Below, piece after piece: positions 54,431 through 62,465 of a stretch of DNA of 64,000 nucleotides. The DNA comes from Lachnoclostridium sp. An76 (GTDB lineage: Bacteria; Bacillota; Clostridia; Lachnospirales; Lachnospiraceae), in the NCBI RefSeq assembly GCF_002161355.1, contig NZ_NFHL01000008.1, positions 62,001-126,000 of the forward strand, read 5' to 3'. Under the pieces are notes generated by a model, which saw only the letters and a list, made by a program, of their open reading frames with translations, did no database searches and was not told the DNA's origin. Every line of letters begins with the position of its first letter. The stretch's first letter is position 1. The position numbers were made by a program, and so were the translations under genes.

Positions 54431-55840
54431 ATGTTATTCAGCAGTATTACGTTTTTGTTTTTATTTCTGCCTGTTGTGATGGCAGTTTACTATATTGTTC
54501 CGGGCAGGGCGAAAAATATCGTCCTGCTGATCGCGAGCCTGTTTTTCTATGCCTGGGGGGAACCGGTCTACGTGGTGCTCATGATCCTGTCCATCCTGTT
54601 TAATTATTTCTGCGGGCGGGATATCCGGGCGAACGCTGAGGATGAGAGGAAAGCAAAGCTCAGCCTGGCATTCGCGGTGGCAGTCAATGTGCTGATCCTC
54701 GGATTTTTTAAGTATTATGGCTTTATCCTGGATACGGTGAATTCGTTCCTGCCGTCAGATATCCCTTACCGGGAGCTCCCTCTGCCGGTTGGGATCTCCT
54801 TTTATACATTCCAGGCGATCTCCTATCTTGTGGATATTTACCGGAAGAAGGCAGAGCCGCAGAAAAATATCCTCTATTTCGCGCTGTACATCAGTATGTT
54901 CCCGCAGCTGATCGCAGGGCCGATCGTGCGCTATGTGGATATCGAGGCACAGCTTCGCAGCAGGAAGATCTCGATCAGGAGACTGGGGCAGGGGGCAGTG
55001 TTCTTTATCATCGGACTCGCGAAGAAGGTGATCATCGCCAATACGGCGGGCGAGGTGTTTGACCAGATCGCCGGGGTGCCAGCCAGCAGTCTGTCCATGC
55101 TCACGGCATGGGTGGGTGTTTTTTCCTATGCGTTCCAGATATATTTTGATTTCAGCGGATACTCGGATATGGCTGTGGGACTGGGGAAGATGTTCGGGTT
55201 TGAATTTAAAAAGAATTTCGACTATCCATACATATCGAAGAGTATCACGGAATTCTGGCGGAGATGGCATATTTCCCTGAGTACATGGTTCCGGGAATAT
55301 GTGTACATCCCTCTGGGCGGGAACCGCTGCTCAGTGTCCAGGAATATCTTTAACCTGATGGTCGTGTGGGCGCTGACAGGCATGTGGCACGGCGCGGCGT
55401 GGAATTTTATCGCGTGGGGCGTCTACTATGGTGTGATCCTTGTACTGGAAAAGTATATATGGGGAGATTCCCTGGAGCGCCTGCCCGCAGTGGCAAGGCA
55501 TATTTATACAGTCATCCTGGTGCTCGTGGGCTGGGTGTTCTTCTTCAGCCCAAGCCTGGGCTACTCGCTGAGGTATCTGGCCGCAATGGTCGGAGGAGGA
55601 GCGGGGATCGCGGATTCGGAAGGCGCATTCCTCCTCTTTACGCACTGGCTTTTGTATGTCCTGGCAGTGCTCGGCTCCTCATCGCTCGGGCTGAGGCTCC
55701 TGAACACAGTGCCGCGGATGATCCGGAATGAGAAGGCGAAGGCAGTGACAGCGGCGGTCATATATATGGGTGTTTTTGTGATTGCGGTCGCATTTCTCGT
55801 GACAGATACGTTTAACCCGTTTTTGTATTTCAGATTTTAG
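54431..55840 (+). CDS. MBOAT-family O-acyltransferase (AlgI/DltB-like)
   Basis: A 469-residue polytopic membrane enzyme. ATG 54431 follows GAGAGGAA. Marks of the family are LPLPVGISFYTFQAISYLVDIYR, IAGPIVRY, DFSGYSDMAVGLGKMFGF, EFWRRWHISLSTWFREYVYIPLGGNR and the catalytic TGMWHGAAWNF (His320). It carries acyl groups across the membrane for transfer to an extracellular polysaccharide by a partner of the DHHW/AlgJ type, encoded next. The genes are 9 bases apart. Confidence 0.92.
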   Translation: MLFSSITFLFLFLPVVMAVYYIVPGRAKNIVLLIASLFFYAWGEPVYVVLMILSILFNYFCGRDIRANAEDERKAKLSLAFAVAVNVLILGFFKYYGFILDTVNSFLPSDIPYRELPLPVGISFYTFQAISYLVDIYRKKAEPQKNILYFALYISMFPQLIAGPIVRYVDIEAQLRSRKISIRRLGQGAVFFIIGLAKKVIIANTAGEVFDQIAGVPASSLSMLTAWVGVFSYAFQIYFDFSGYSDMAVGLGKMFGFEFKKNFDYPYISKSITEFWRRWHISLSTWFREYVYIPLGGNRCSVSRNIFNLMVVWALTGMWHGAAWNFIAWGVYYGVILVLEKYIWGDSLERLPAVARHIYTVILVLVGWVFFFSPSLGYSLRYLAAMVGGGAGIADSEGAFLLFTHWLLYVLAVLGSSSLGLRLLNTVPRMIRNEKAKAVTAAVIYMGVFVIAVAFLVTDTFNPFLYFRF

Positions 55841-55849
55841 GTGGGAGCT

Positions 55850-57004
55850 ATGGATAACAGAAAAAGAAGAGGGCGGATCGAGAGCCTGATCGGTAAGATC
55901 TTCCTGTTGAGCCTGTTCCTCGTACTGCTCGTGAATATCATTGCCCCGGACAGGGAGCAGTCGGACCAGGAAAACAGGATGCTGGATACGATGCCGAAGC
56001 TGAGCCTTACGGGCGTTCTGAACGGGGACTTTATGGAGCAGTGGGAGAGCTATATGAGCGACCAGTTTGCCGGGAGAAATCTTCTGAGAGGGCTTAAGGT
56101 AAAGCTTGACCGGCTTGGCGGGAGCAGGATGGAAAACGGGGTGATCATCGGGAAAGACGGCCAGCTCTTCGAGGATATCGCGGTGCCGGACGATGAATTG
56201 TTTAAAGACAATATCAATGCCGTAAGGAGCTTTGCGGAGATGTATCCGGACATCCCGACGACAGTCATGCTGATCCCGGACGCGGCGTGTATCCTGAGCG
56301 ACAGCCTGCCCGCCTTCGCGACTGTGGAAGACCAGAGCCAGATGTTCAGTATGGTGGAGCGCGGGCTCGGGGATTCGGTCAGCTGGGTGGACGCGTATTC
56401 CGCTCTGAATAAACACAAAACAGAGAAGCTATACTATAAGACGGATCATCACTGGACGACCCAGGCGGCTTTTTATGTATTCCAGGAGGCGGCCGCAGGG
56501 CTGGGGATCGAAGGGGATGTGTCAGATGATTATGTCTCCTACACTGTGACAGACAGCTTTAACGGCGTGCTCGCGTCAAAGAGCGGGGCAGGGCTGGATG
56601 AAAAAGAACAGATCGACATTTATGTGCCCACAGAAGGGGACGACGATGTGATCGTAAATTATGTGGATGAGGCAAAGAAGCGGACTTCCCTCTATGATTC
56701 GTCAAAGCTGGAGACAAGGGATAAGTACGGCGTGTTCTTCGGCGGGAATACTTCGGTCATGGATATCAGGACGATGTCTACGAGCAGGCAGAGGCTGCTC
56801 GTGGTGAAGGATTCGTTCGCGGACTGTTTTATCCCCTTCCTTACGCCGTATTACAGGGAGATCGTAGTGGTGGATCCCAGATACTACAGCGGCACTCTGG
56901 AGGATATCATGGAGACGTACAGGATCACGGATGCCCTGATCCTTTACAGCGGGAATACCTTTATGACAGATAATAATATAAGCGGAGTATTTACAGGTGA
57001 GTAA
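55850..57004 (+). CDS. DHHW-family protein (AlgJ/AlgX-like)
   Basis: A 384-residue exported protein. ATG 55850 is chosen, with GGTGGGA just before it; a GTG at 55841 would leave no ribosome site. One N-terminal helix (IFLLSLFLVLLVNIIAP) anchors it. The SGNH-like domain includes the KTDHHWTTQAA motif (Asp199, His200, His201, Trp202) that names the family and LLVVKDSFADCFIPFL with the likely nucleophile Ser. It works with the MBOAT protein to O-acetylate a surface polymer. Its end overlaps the pseudouridine synthase start by 8 bases. Confidence 0.85.
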   Translation: MDNRKRRGRIESLIGKIFLLSLFLVLLVNIIAPDREQSDQENRMLDTMPKLSLTGVLNGDFMEQWESYMSDQFAGRNLLRGLKVKLDRLGGSRMENGVIIGKDGQLFEDIAVPDDELFKDNINAVRSFAEMYPDIPTTVMLIPDAACILSDSLPAFATVEDQSQMFSMVERGLGDSVSWVDAYSALNKHKTEKLYYKTDHHWTTQAAFYVFQEAAAGLGIEGDVSDDYVSYTVTDSFNGVLASKSGAGLDEKEQIDIYVPTEGDDDVIVNYVDEAKKRTSLYDSSKLETRDKYGVFFGGNTSVMDIRTMSTSRQRLLVVKDSFADCFIPFLTPYYREIVVVDPRYYSGTLEDIMETYRITDALILYSGNTFMTDNNISGVFTGE

Positions 57005-57743
57005 TCGGATAAAAGAGGAATTTATACAGAAGAAAGAGCCGGTGAGGCTGAATAAGTATCTGAGTGAGGCGGGCGTTTGTTCCAGAAGGGAGGCGGACCG
57101 CCTCATTGAGGCTGGGAAGGTGACTGTGGACGGGAAGACGGCGCAGACCGGCATGCGCGTCGCGCCGGGACAGACGGTGAAGGTGGGCGCGAAGGTGGTC
57201 TCCCGTCAGGAGGACATGATCGTGCTCGCGGTCAATAAGCCGAGAGGGATCGTCTGTACAGAGGAGAAGCGGGAGAGGAACAGTATCGTCCGCTTTCTGG
57301 ATTACCCTGTGCGCGTCACTTATGCGGGGCGGCTGGATAAAGACTCACGGGGGCTGCTGCTCATGACGAACAACGGGGATATCATCAACCGGATGATGCG
57401 CGCCGCGAACCGCCACGAAAAAGAATATAAAGTGACCGTGGACCGGGAGGTCACAGAGGATTTCGTGAGGCAGATGTCAGAAGGTGTCCCAATACTGGAT
57501 ACAGTGACGCGCCCGTGCAGGGTGGAGAAGATCGGGAAATATACATTTTCTATCATACTGACCCAGGGGCTGAACCGCCAGATCCGGCGCATGTGCGAGG
57601 CGCTGGGGTACGAAGTCCGGGATCTGGTGCGCGTGCGCATCATGAATATCCGGCTGGGGAGCCTGAGAGACGGACAGTACAGGAAGCTGACAGATGCGGA
57701 GCTGAACGAGCTTTATGAAGGATTAAATGATCCGCCCTCATAG
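56997..57743 (+). CDS. RluB/RluF-type 23S rRNA pseudouridine synthase
   Basis: A 248-residue enzyme of the RsuA family. The GTG start at 56997 lies inside the end of the previous gene. An N-terminal S4 domain (VRLNKYLSEAGVCSRREADRLIEAGKVTVDG) precedes the catalytic domain with AGRLDKDSRGLLLMTNNGD, in which Asp114 is catalytic, and LTQGLNRQIRRMCEALGYEV. It isomerises a uridine in 23S rRNA near the peptidyl-transferase centre. Family members differ in target; RluF-like is my best guess. Confidence 0.88.
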   Translation: MSNRIKEEFIQKKEPVRLNKYLSEAGVCSRREADRLIEAGKVTVDGKTAQTGMRVAPGQTVKVGAKVVSRQEDMIVLAVNKPRGIVCTEEKRERNSIVRFLDYPVRVTYAGRLDKDSRGLLLMTNNGDIINRMMRAANRHEKEYKVTVDREVTEDFVRQMSEGVPILDTVTRPCRVEKIGKYTFSIILTQGLNRQIRRMCEALGYEVRDLVRVRIMNIRLGSLRDGQYRKLTDAELNELYEGLNDPPS

Positions 57744-57772
57744 CCCAGGTCCGGGCAGAGGTGATGGAAAAC

Positions 57773-57838
57773 ATCGGCGGCGGAAAACAGCAGCGGCGGA
57801 AAAATATCGGCGGCGGAAAACAGCAGCGGCGGAAAAAC
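57773..57838. repeat. 33-bp tandem repeat ahead of ligA
   Basis: Two units of ATCGGCGGCGGAAAACAGCA... occur at 57773-57805 and 57806-57837, each containing two GCGGCGGAAAA copies. The period is a multiple of three. They lie between the pseudouridine synthase stop and the ligA ribosome site. Confidence 0.85.
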
Positions 57839-57869
57839 AGTGGTTATGGAAAAGACAGGGAGAATAGAT

Positions 57870-59876
57870 ATGACAGAGAGACAGGGGAATCGAAAACAGA
57901 CAGATCGGATGGAGCGGATGCGCGGACTGGTGGAACTTCTGAACCGGGCGCGCCGTGCTTACGAGCAGGAAGACACGGAGATCATGAGCAATTACGAGTA
58001 TGACCAACTCTACGACGAGCTCCTGGGGCTGGAAAAGGAGCTCAACACAACGCTCGCGTCAAGCCCTACGGTGAATGTGGGATATGAGGTGCTGAGCGAG
58101 CTGCCGAAAGAGAGACATGAAAGTCCCATGCTCTCTCTGGACAAGACGAAAGAAGTGAGCAGGCTGAAAGAGTTTCTGGGGGACCAGAAGGCGGTCATCT
58201 CCTGGAAGCTAGACGGTTTGACCATTGTCCTGACGTACAGGAACGGTACTCTCGCAAAGGCTGTGACCCGCGGGAACGGCGAGGTGGGAGAAGTCGTTAC
58301 AAACAATGCGAGAGTCTTCCGGAACCTGCCCCTTCATATCCCCTATCAGGGCGAACTTGTCCTGAGGGGGGAAGCGGTCATCTCGTACAAAGACTTTGAG
58401 AAGATCAATGAGGAGATCGGGGACGCGGATGCAAAGTACAAGAATCCGAGGAATCTGTGCAGCGGCTCTGTGCGCCAGCTGAATAACGAGATCACGGCAA
58501 AGCGGAGGGTGAGATTCTATGCCTTTACCCTCGTGAGCGCGGACGGCGTGGATTTCAGGAATTCCAGGCAGTACCAGATGCAGTGGCTGGAGGAGCAGGG
58601 ATTTGACGTAGTGGAGAACCATCTGGTCACAGCCGGGACGATCGATGAGGAAGTAGAGTGGTTCGCGCGCCATATCGAGACCAATGAGCTGCCCTCTGAC
58701 GGGCTTGTGCTGGTGTATGACGACATTGCCTACGGCCAGTCGCTCGGGGCTACGGCAAAGTTCCCAAGGGATTCTTTTGCCTTTAAGTGGGCGGATGAGA
58801 TCCGGGAGACAACGCTCAAAGAGATCGAGTGGAGCCCGTCCAGGACCGGGCTGATCAATCCGGTGGCTGTCTTTGAGCCTGTGGAGCTGGAGGGTACGAC
58901 GGTGAGCCGCGCCAGCGTCCACAATATCAGCATCATGGAAGAGCTGGAGCTGGGCGTGGGAGACCGGATCACCGTATACAAGGCGAATATGATCATCCCG
59001 CAGATCGCGGAGAACCTGACCAGGAGCGGGGTGAAGGATATCCCCGAGACCTGTCCTGTATGCGGCGGGGCGACCAGGATCGCCATGGAAAACGAGACAA
59101 AGACACTGTACTGTACGAATCCCAGATGCCAGGCAAAGCATGTCAAATCATTTTCCCTCTTTGTGAGCAGGGACGCCATGAATATCGAGGGGCTCTCAGA
59201 GGCGACGCTGGAGAAATTTATCGCGAACGGGTATGTAAAAGACCTGACGGATCTTTTCCATCTGGACAGATATGCAGAGGAGATCAAGAATATGGACGGA
59301 TTCGGGGAAAAGTCCTATGAGAATCTCCAAAACAGTGTGGACAATGCGCGCACGACAACGCTCCCGAGGCTCGTATACAGCCTCGGCATCCCGAATATCG
59401 GGATCGCGAATGCAAAGGTGATCTGCCGGGCGCTGGGGAACGACCCGGAGAGGGTCATGAACGCGACGGCGGAGGAACTGGATGAGATCCCCGGCGTGGG
59501 AGATGTGATCGCAAAGGCTTATGTGGATTATTTCGCAGATGAGGAGCACAGGGATGTCTTCCGGCGTCTCCTGGAGGAAGTCCATATCCCTAAGGAAGAA
59601 GAGACGGCGGACAGTCAGAAGTTTGCCGGGGTAAACTTTGTGATCACAGGAAGCGTGGAGCATTTTGCAAACCGCGCTGAGGTGAAGGAAGAGATCGAAA
59701 AAAGAGGGGGAAAAGTGACGGGAAGCGTGACATCAAAGACGAATTATCTTATTAACAATGATGTCAATTCTACCTCTTCTAAAAACAGAAAGGCGAGAGA
59801 ACTCGGGATTCCGATCATATCAGAGGAGGAGTTCTTAAAAATGCTGGAAGGTCAGCCGGCAGAAGCGGAAGCCTGA
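57870..59876 (+). CDS. ligA: NAD+-dependent DNA ligase
   Basis: A 668-residue ligase. ATG 57870 follows AGGGAGA; an in-frame ATG at 57840 and another at 57909 are possible. Domain Ia at the N-terminus, adenylation domain with lysine 113 in SWKLDGLTIV, OB domain (SPSRTGLINPVAVFEPVELEG), zinc finger CPVCGG...CTNPRC, helix-hairpin-helix region (GIPNIGIANAK, GVGDVIAKAYVDYF) and C-terminal BRCT (GVNFVITGSVEHFANRAEVKEEIEKRGG). It seals nicks in replication. The N-terminus of the adenylation domain is normal in length. Whether this is the only ligA cannot be told. Confidence 0.95.
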   Translation: MTERQGNRKQTDRMERMRGLVELLNRARRAYEQEDTEIMSNYEYDQLYDELLGLEKELNTTLASSPTVNVGYEVLSELPKERHESPMLSLDKTKEVSRLKEFLGDQKAVISWKLDGLTIVLTYRNGTLAKAVTRGNGEVGEVVTNNARVFRNLPLHIPYQGELVLRGEAVISYKDFEKINEEIGDADAKYKNPRNLCSGSVRQLNNEITAKRRVRFYAFTLVSADGVDFRNSRQYQMQWLEEQGFDVVENHLVTAGTIDEEVEWFARHIETNELPSDGLVLVYDDIAYGQSLGATAKFPRDSFAFKWADEIRETTLKEIEWSPSRTGLINPVAVFEPVELEGTTVSRASVHNISIMEELELGVGDRITVYKANMIIPQIAENLTRSGVKDIPETCPVCGGATRIAMENETKTLYCTNPRCQAKHVKSFSLFVSRDAMNIEGLSEATLEKFIANGYVKDLTDLFHLDRYAEEIKNMDGFGEKSYENLQNSVDNARTTTLPRLVYSLGIPNIGIANAKVICRALGNDPERVMNATAEELDEIPGVGDVIAKAYVDYFADEEHRDVFRRLLEEVHIPKEEETADSQKFAGVNFVITGSVEHFANRAEVKEEIEKRGGKVTGSVTSKTNYLINNDVNSTSSKNRKARELGIPIISEEEFLKMLEGQPAEAEA

Positions 59877-59944
59877 GCACTGCGGACAGGACAGCACCGC
59901 ACCGCGGCTTGAAGACGTATCAGACAGAGAAAGGCAGGGAATGG

Positions 59945-61504
59945 GTGAATTTAAAGACAATAAGGATCAAAGAAAGATTACAGGAAAAATTACAGGAGAA
60001 ACTCAATGAGACATTAAAGGCAGTGCTGCCGATCATTGCGATCGTGCTCGTGCTGTGCTTTACGGTCGCGCCTGTGGAACCGGGCATCCTGCTCGCGTTC
60101 CTCCTTGGGGCGGTGATGCTGACGGTGGGGATGATGTTCTTTACTCTTGGAGTGGATATGTCTATGACCCCCATCGGAGAGAACGTAGGGACATGTATGA
60201 CACAGACGAAAAAACTGGGAGTTATGGTCCTCCTCAGTTTTATCCTCGGATTTATCGTTACGATATCCGAGCCGGATCTCCAGGTGCTGGCGGAGCAGGT
60301 CCCGGCAGTGCCGAATATGGTCCTGGTCCTCTCGGTGGCATTTGGAGTGGGGCTGTTTCTCGTGGCGGCGCTCCTCAGGATGCTTTTCAACGTCACTCTG
60401 GCGCACATGCTGATCGTGCTGTATGTGTTCGTATTCGGACTCGCGCTGCTGGCGCCGGGGGATTTTATCGCAGTGGCGTTTGACGCGGGCGGAGTGACGA
60501 CCGGACCGATGACTGTGCCGTTTATCATGTCGCTGGGCATCGGTATCTCCGCGATCCGAAGCGATGAGAGGGCGGAGGACGACAGCTTCGGGCTGGTGGC
60601 GCTGTCCTCAGTGGGGCCCATCCTGTCCGTGCTCGTGCTCAGTCTGATCTACCGGCCGGAAAGCGCGCAGTATGTGCCGGATCAGATCCCTCAGGTCACG
60701 GATTCTGTGGAGCTCTGGAAACTGTTCGCGCATGAATTCCCGGAATACATAAAGGAGATGGCAGTGTCTCTTCTGCCTATTATTGTATTCTTTATCCTCT
60801 TCCAGATCATCTTCCGAAGGATGCAGAGAAGAGCGCTGGTCAGGACTGCAGTGGGAATGGCGTACACTTATGCAGGGCTGGTCCTTTTCCTCACCGGGGT
60901 GAACGCAGGGTTTATGCCGGCGGGAAGCTATCTCGGGCAGGTGCTGGCTGACAATCCGTACCGATGGGTGATCGTCCCTGTGGGCATGGTCATCGGGTAT
61001 TTCATTGTCCGCGCGGAGCCGGCGGTGTTTGTGCTGACCCATCAGGTGGAGGACATCACATCCGGGGCCATCAGCGCGCGATCTATGAGTCTGAGTCTTT
61101 CCATCGGAGTCGCGGTTTCCCTCGGGCTGGCAATGATCCGGGTGCTGACCGGGATTTCTATCTTCTGGTTTGTGATACCGGGGTACGCGGCGGCGCTGAT
61201 CCTTTCGTTTTTTGTCCCGAAGATATTTACAGCGATCGCGTTTGACTCAGGCGGCGTGGCGTCCGGTCCGATGACGGCCACCTTCCTGCTCCCTTTTGCC
61301 ATAGGAGCGTGTGTGAGCACCGGAGGAGATATCGTTACGGATGCTTTCGGCGTGGTGGCAATGGTCGCCATGACGCCGCTGATCACGATACAGATCCTGG
61401 GACTTGTCTATCAGTTCCGTTCGAGACAGGCGGAAAATGCCGGGACAGAGCCAAAAGAGGCAGTATTTGCCCCGCTTTCGGATGATGAGATTATAGAACT
61501 TTAA
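59945..61504 (+). CDS. DUF1538 membrane protein
   Basis: A 519-residue polytopic membrane protein. GTG 59945, behind AGGGA, is preferred over a TTG at 59909. The sequence is an internal duplication: FDAGGVTTGPMTVPFIMSLG in the first half corresponds to FDSGGVASGPMTATFLLPFA in the second, each within a DUF1538 unit of about six helices. DUF1538 proteins are predicted transporters, frequently next to a P-II-like protein, as is true here (10 bases to the next gene). Substrate unknown. Confidence 0.88.
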   Translation: MNLKTIRIKERLQEKLQEKLNETLKAVLPIIAIVLVLCFTVAPVEPGILLAFLLGAVMLTVGMMFFTLGVDMSMTPIGENVGTCMTQTKKLGVMVLLSFILGFIVTISEPDLQVLAEQVPAVPNMVLVLSVAFGVGLFLVAALLRMLFNVTLAHMLIVLYVFVFGLALLAPGDFIAVAFDAGGVTTGPMTVPFIMSLGIGISAIRSDERAEDDSFGLVALSSVGPILSVLVLSLIYRPESAQYVPDQIPQVTDSVELWKLFAHEFPEYIKEMAVSLLPIIVFFILFQIIFRRMQRRALVRTAVGMAYTYAGLVLFLTGVNAGFMPAGSYLGQVLADNPYRWVIVPVGMVIGYFIVRAEPAVFVLTHQVEDITSGAISARSMSLSLSIGVAVSLGLAMIRVLTGISIFWFVIPGYAAALILSFFVPKIFTAIAFDSGGVASGPMTATFLLPFAIGACVSTGGDIVTDAFGVVAMVAMTPLITIQILGLVYQFRSRQAENAGTEPKEAVFAPLSDDEIIEL

Positions 61505-61514
61505 GAGGTATGGT

Positions 61515-62195
61515 ATGAGTGAGATATATTTGCTGACGACAGTTACAAAACGAGCCCTGGGACGCAGGCTCCTGTCGTGCTATGAACATAACGGGCTTTC
61601 CGCAGTGCTGTGCACTCTCGCAAAAGGGACCGCGACCAGTGAGATCCTGGACTGCCTGGGGCTGGAAATGACCGAGAAGGCGGTTATGATGGCAGTCATA
61701 ACGGAGGAGACATGGAAAGACGTGAAGCGGGATATGGAGGACAGCCTGCGGATCGATGTCCCCGGCACAGGGATCGCGTTCCTTGTCCCCGTGTCCAGCA
61801 TCGGCGGCGGGAAGGTGTTCCGGTTTCTTCTGGACGGACAGACGTATGAGAGAGAAGAGGAGAATGTGATGAAGAACACGAAATATGAATTGATCGTTGT
61901 GATCGCGAACCACGGATACAGCGAAGAAGTGATGGATGCTGCCAGGGCTCAGGGCGCCGGCGGGGGGACTGTGATCCATGCCAAGGGGACAGGGCTTGAA
62001 AAGGCGGAGAAATTCCTCGGGGTCTCCATCGCGGATGAGAAGGAGATGATCTTCATTGTGGCAAAGACAGAGATGAAGAATGCCATTATGCGCTCGATCA
62101 TGGAAAACGCGGGGCTGGAGAGCCGGGCGAGATCGGTTGTGTTTTCTCTTCCGGTGACGGATACGGCGGGACTGCGGCTCCAGGATATCCAATAG
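61515..62195 (+). CDS. Tandem P-II-like protein linked to DUF1538
   Basis: A 226-residue protein built from two P-II-like (ferredoxin-fold) units, about residues 1-105 (IYLLTTVTKRALGRRLLSCYE...) and 117-226 (KYELIVVIANHGYSEEVMDAARAQGAGGGTVIHAKGT...). The second unit keeps the GAGGGTVIHAKG segment that corresponds to the region before the T-loop in GlnB. Neither unit has the full nucleotide-binding signature of GlnK. It presumably binds a small molecule and controls the membrane partner. Confidence 0.8.
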   Translation: MSEIYLLTTVTKRALGRRLLSCYEHNGLSAVLCTLAKGTATSEILDCLGLEMTEKAVMMAVITEETWKDVKRDMEDSLRIDVPGTGIAFLVPVSSIGGGKVFRFLLDGQTYEREEENVMKNTKYELIVVIANHGYSEEVMDAARAQGAGGGTVIHAKGTGLEKAEKFLGVSIADEKEMIFIVAKTEMKNAIMRSIMENAGLESRARSVVFSLPVTDTAGLRLQDIQ

Positions 62196-62328
62196 GAGCG
62201 GCCGGGCGCCTGCCAATGTGGAAAAGCGGCGGCAGCCGCAGTGAGCGCGCCGGTGCAGGGATCCGAATGGCGCGGCCGGGCTGGCATCAGTCTGTATAAG
62301 TTAGAAAATACGTTTAGAAAAACTTCAT

Positions 62329-62357
62329 TTGTATAAGAAATGCAGGTGTACTATAAT
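62329..62357 (+). promoter_or_regulatory. Promoter of the clpX-like gene
   Basis: TTGTAT (62329-62334) and TATAAT (62352-62357) with a 17-base spacer, about 109 bases upstream of the ATG. The GC-rich stretch 62196-62290 ahead of it contains no gene. Confidence 0.65.
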
Positions 62358-62465
62358 AAAAAGCATCCGGAGAATTAGAATTAGGAATGCCGTGGGAAAT
62401 GCTGTGCAAGATGCTTCCGGGCGCAGATTTTCCGGAAATGGTTGGGAGATAGAAGGGAACGATTT

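Noticed and set aside
57761-58003. A glycine/lysine/arginine-rich small protein overlapping ligA
   Set aside because: It arises from the GCGGCGGAAAA repeat and lies in another frame of the ligA start; no ribosome site.
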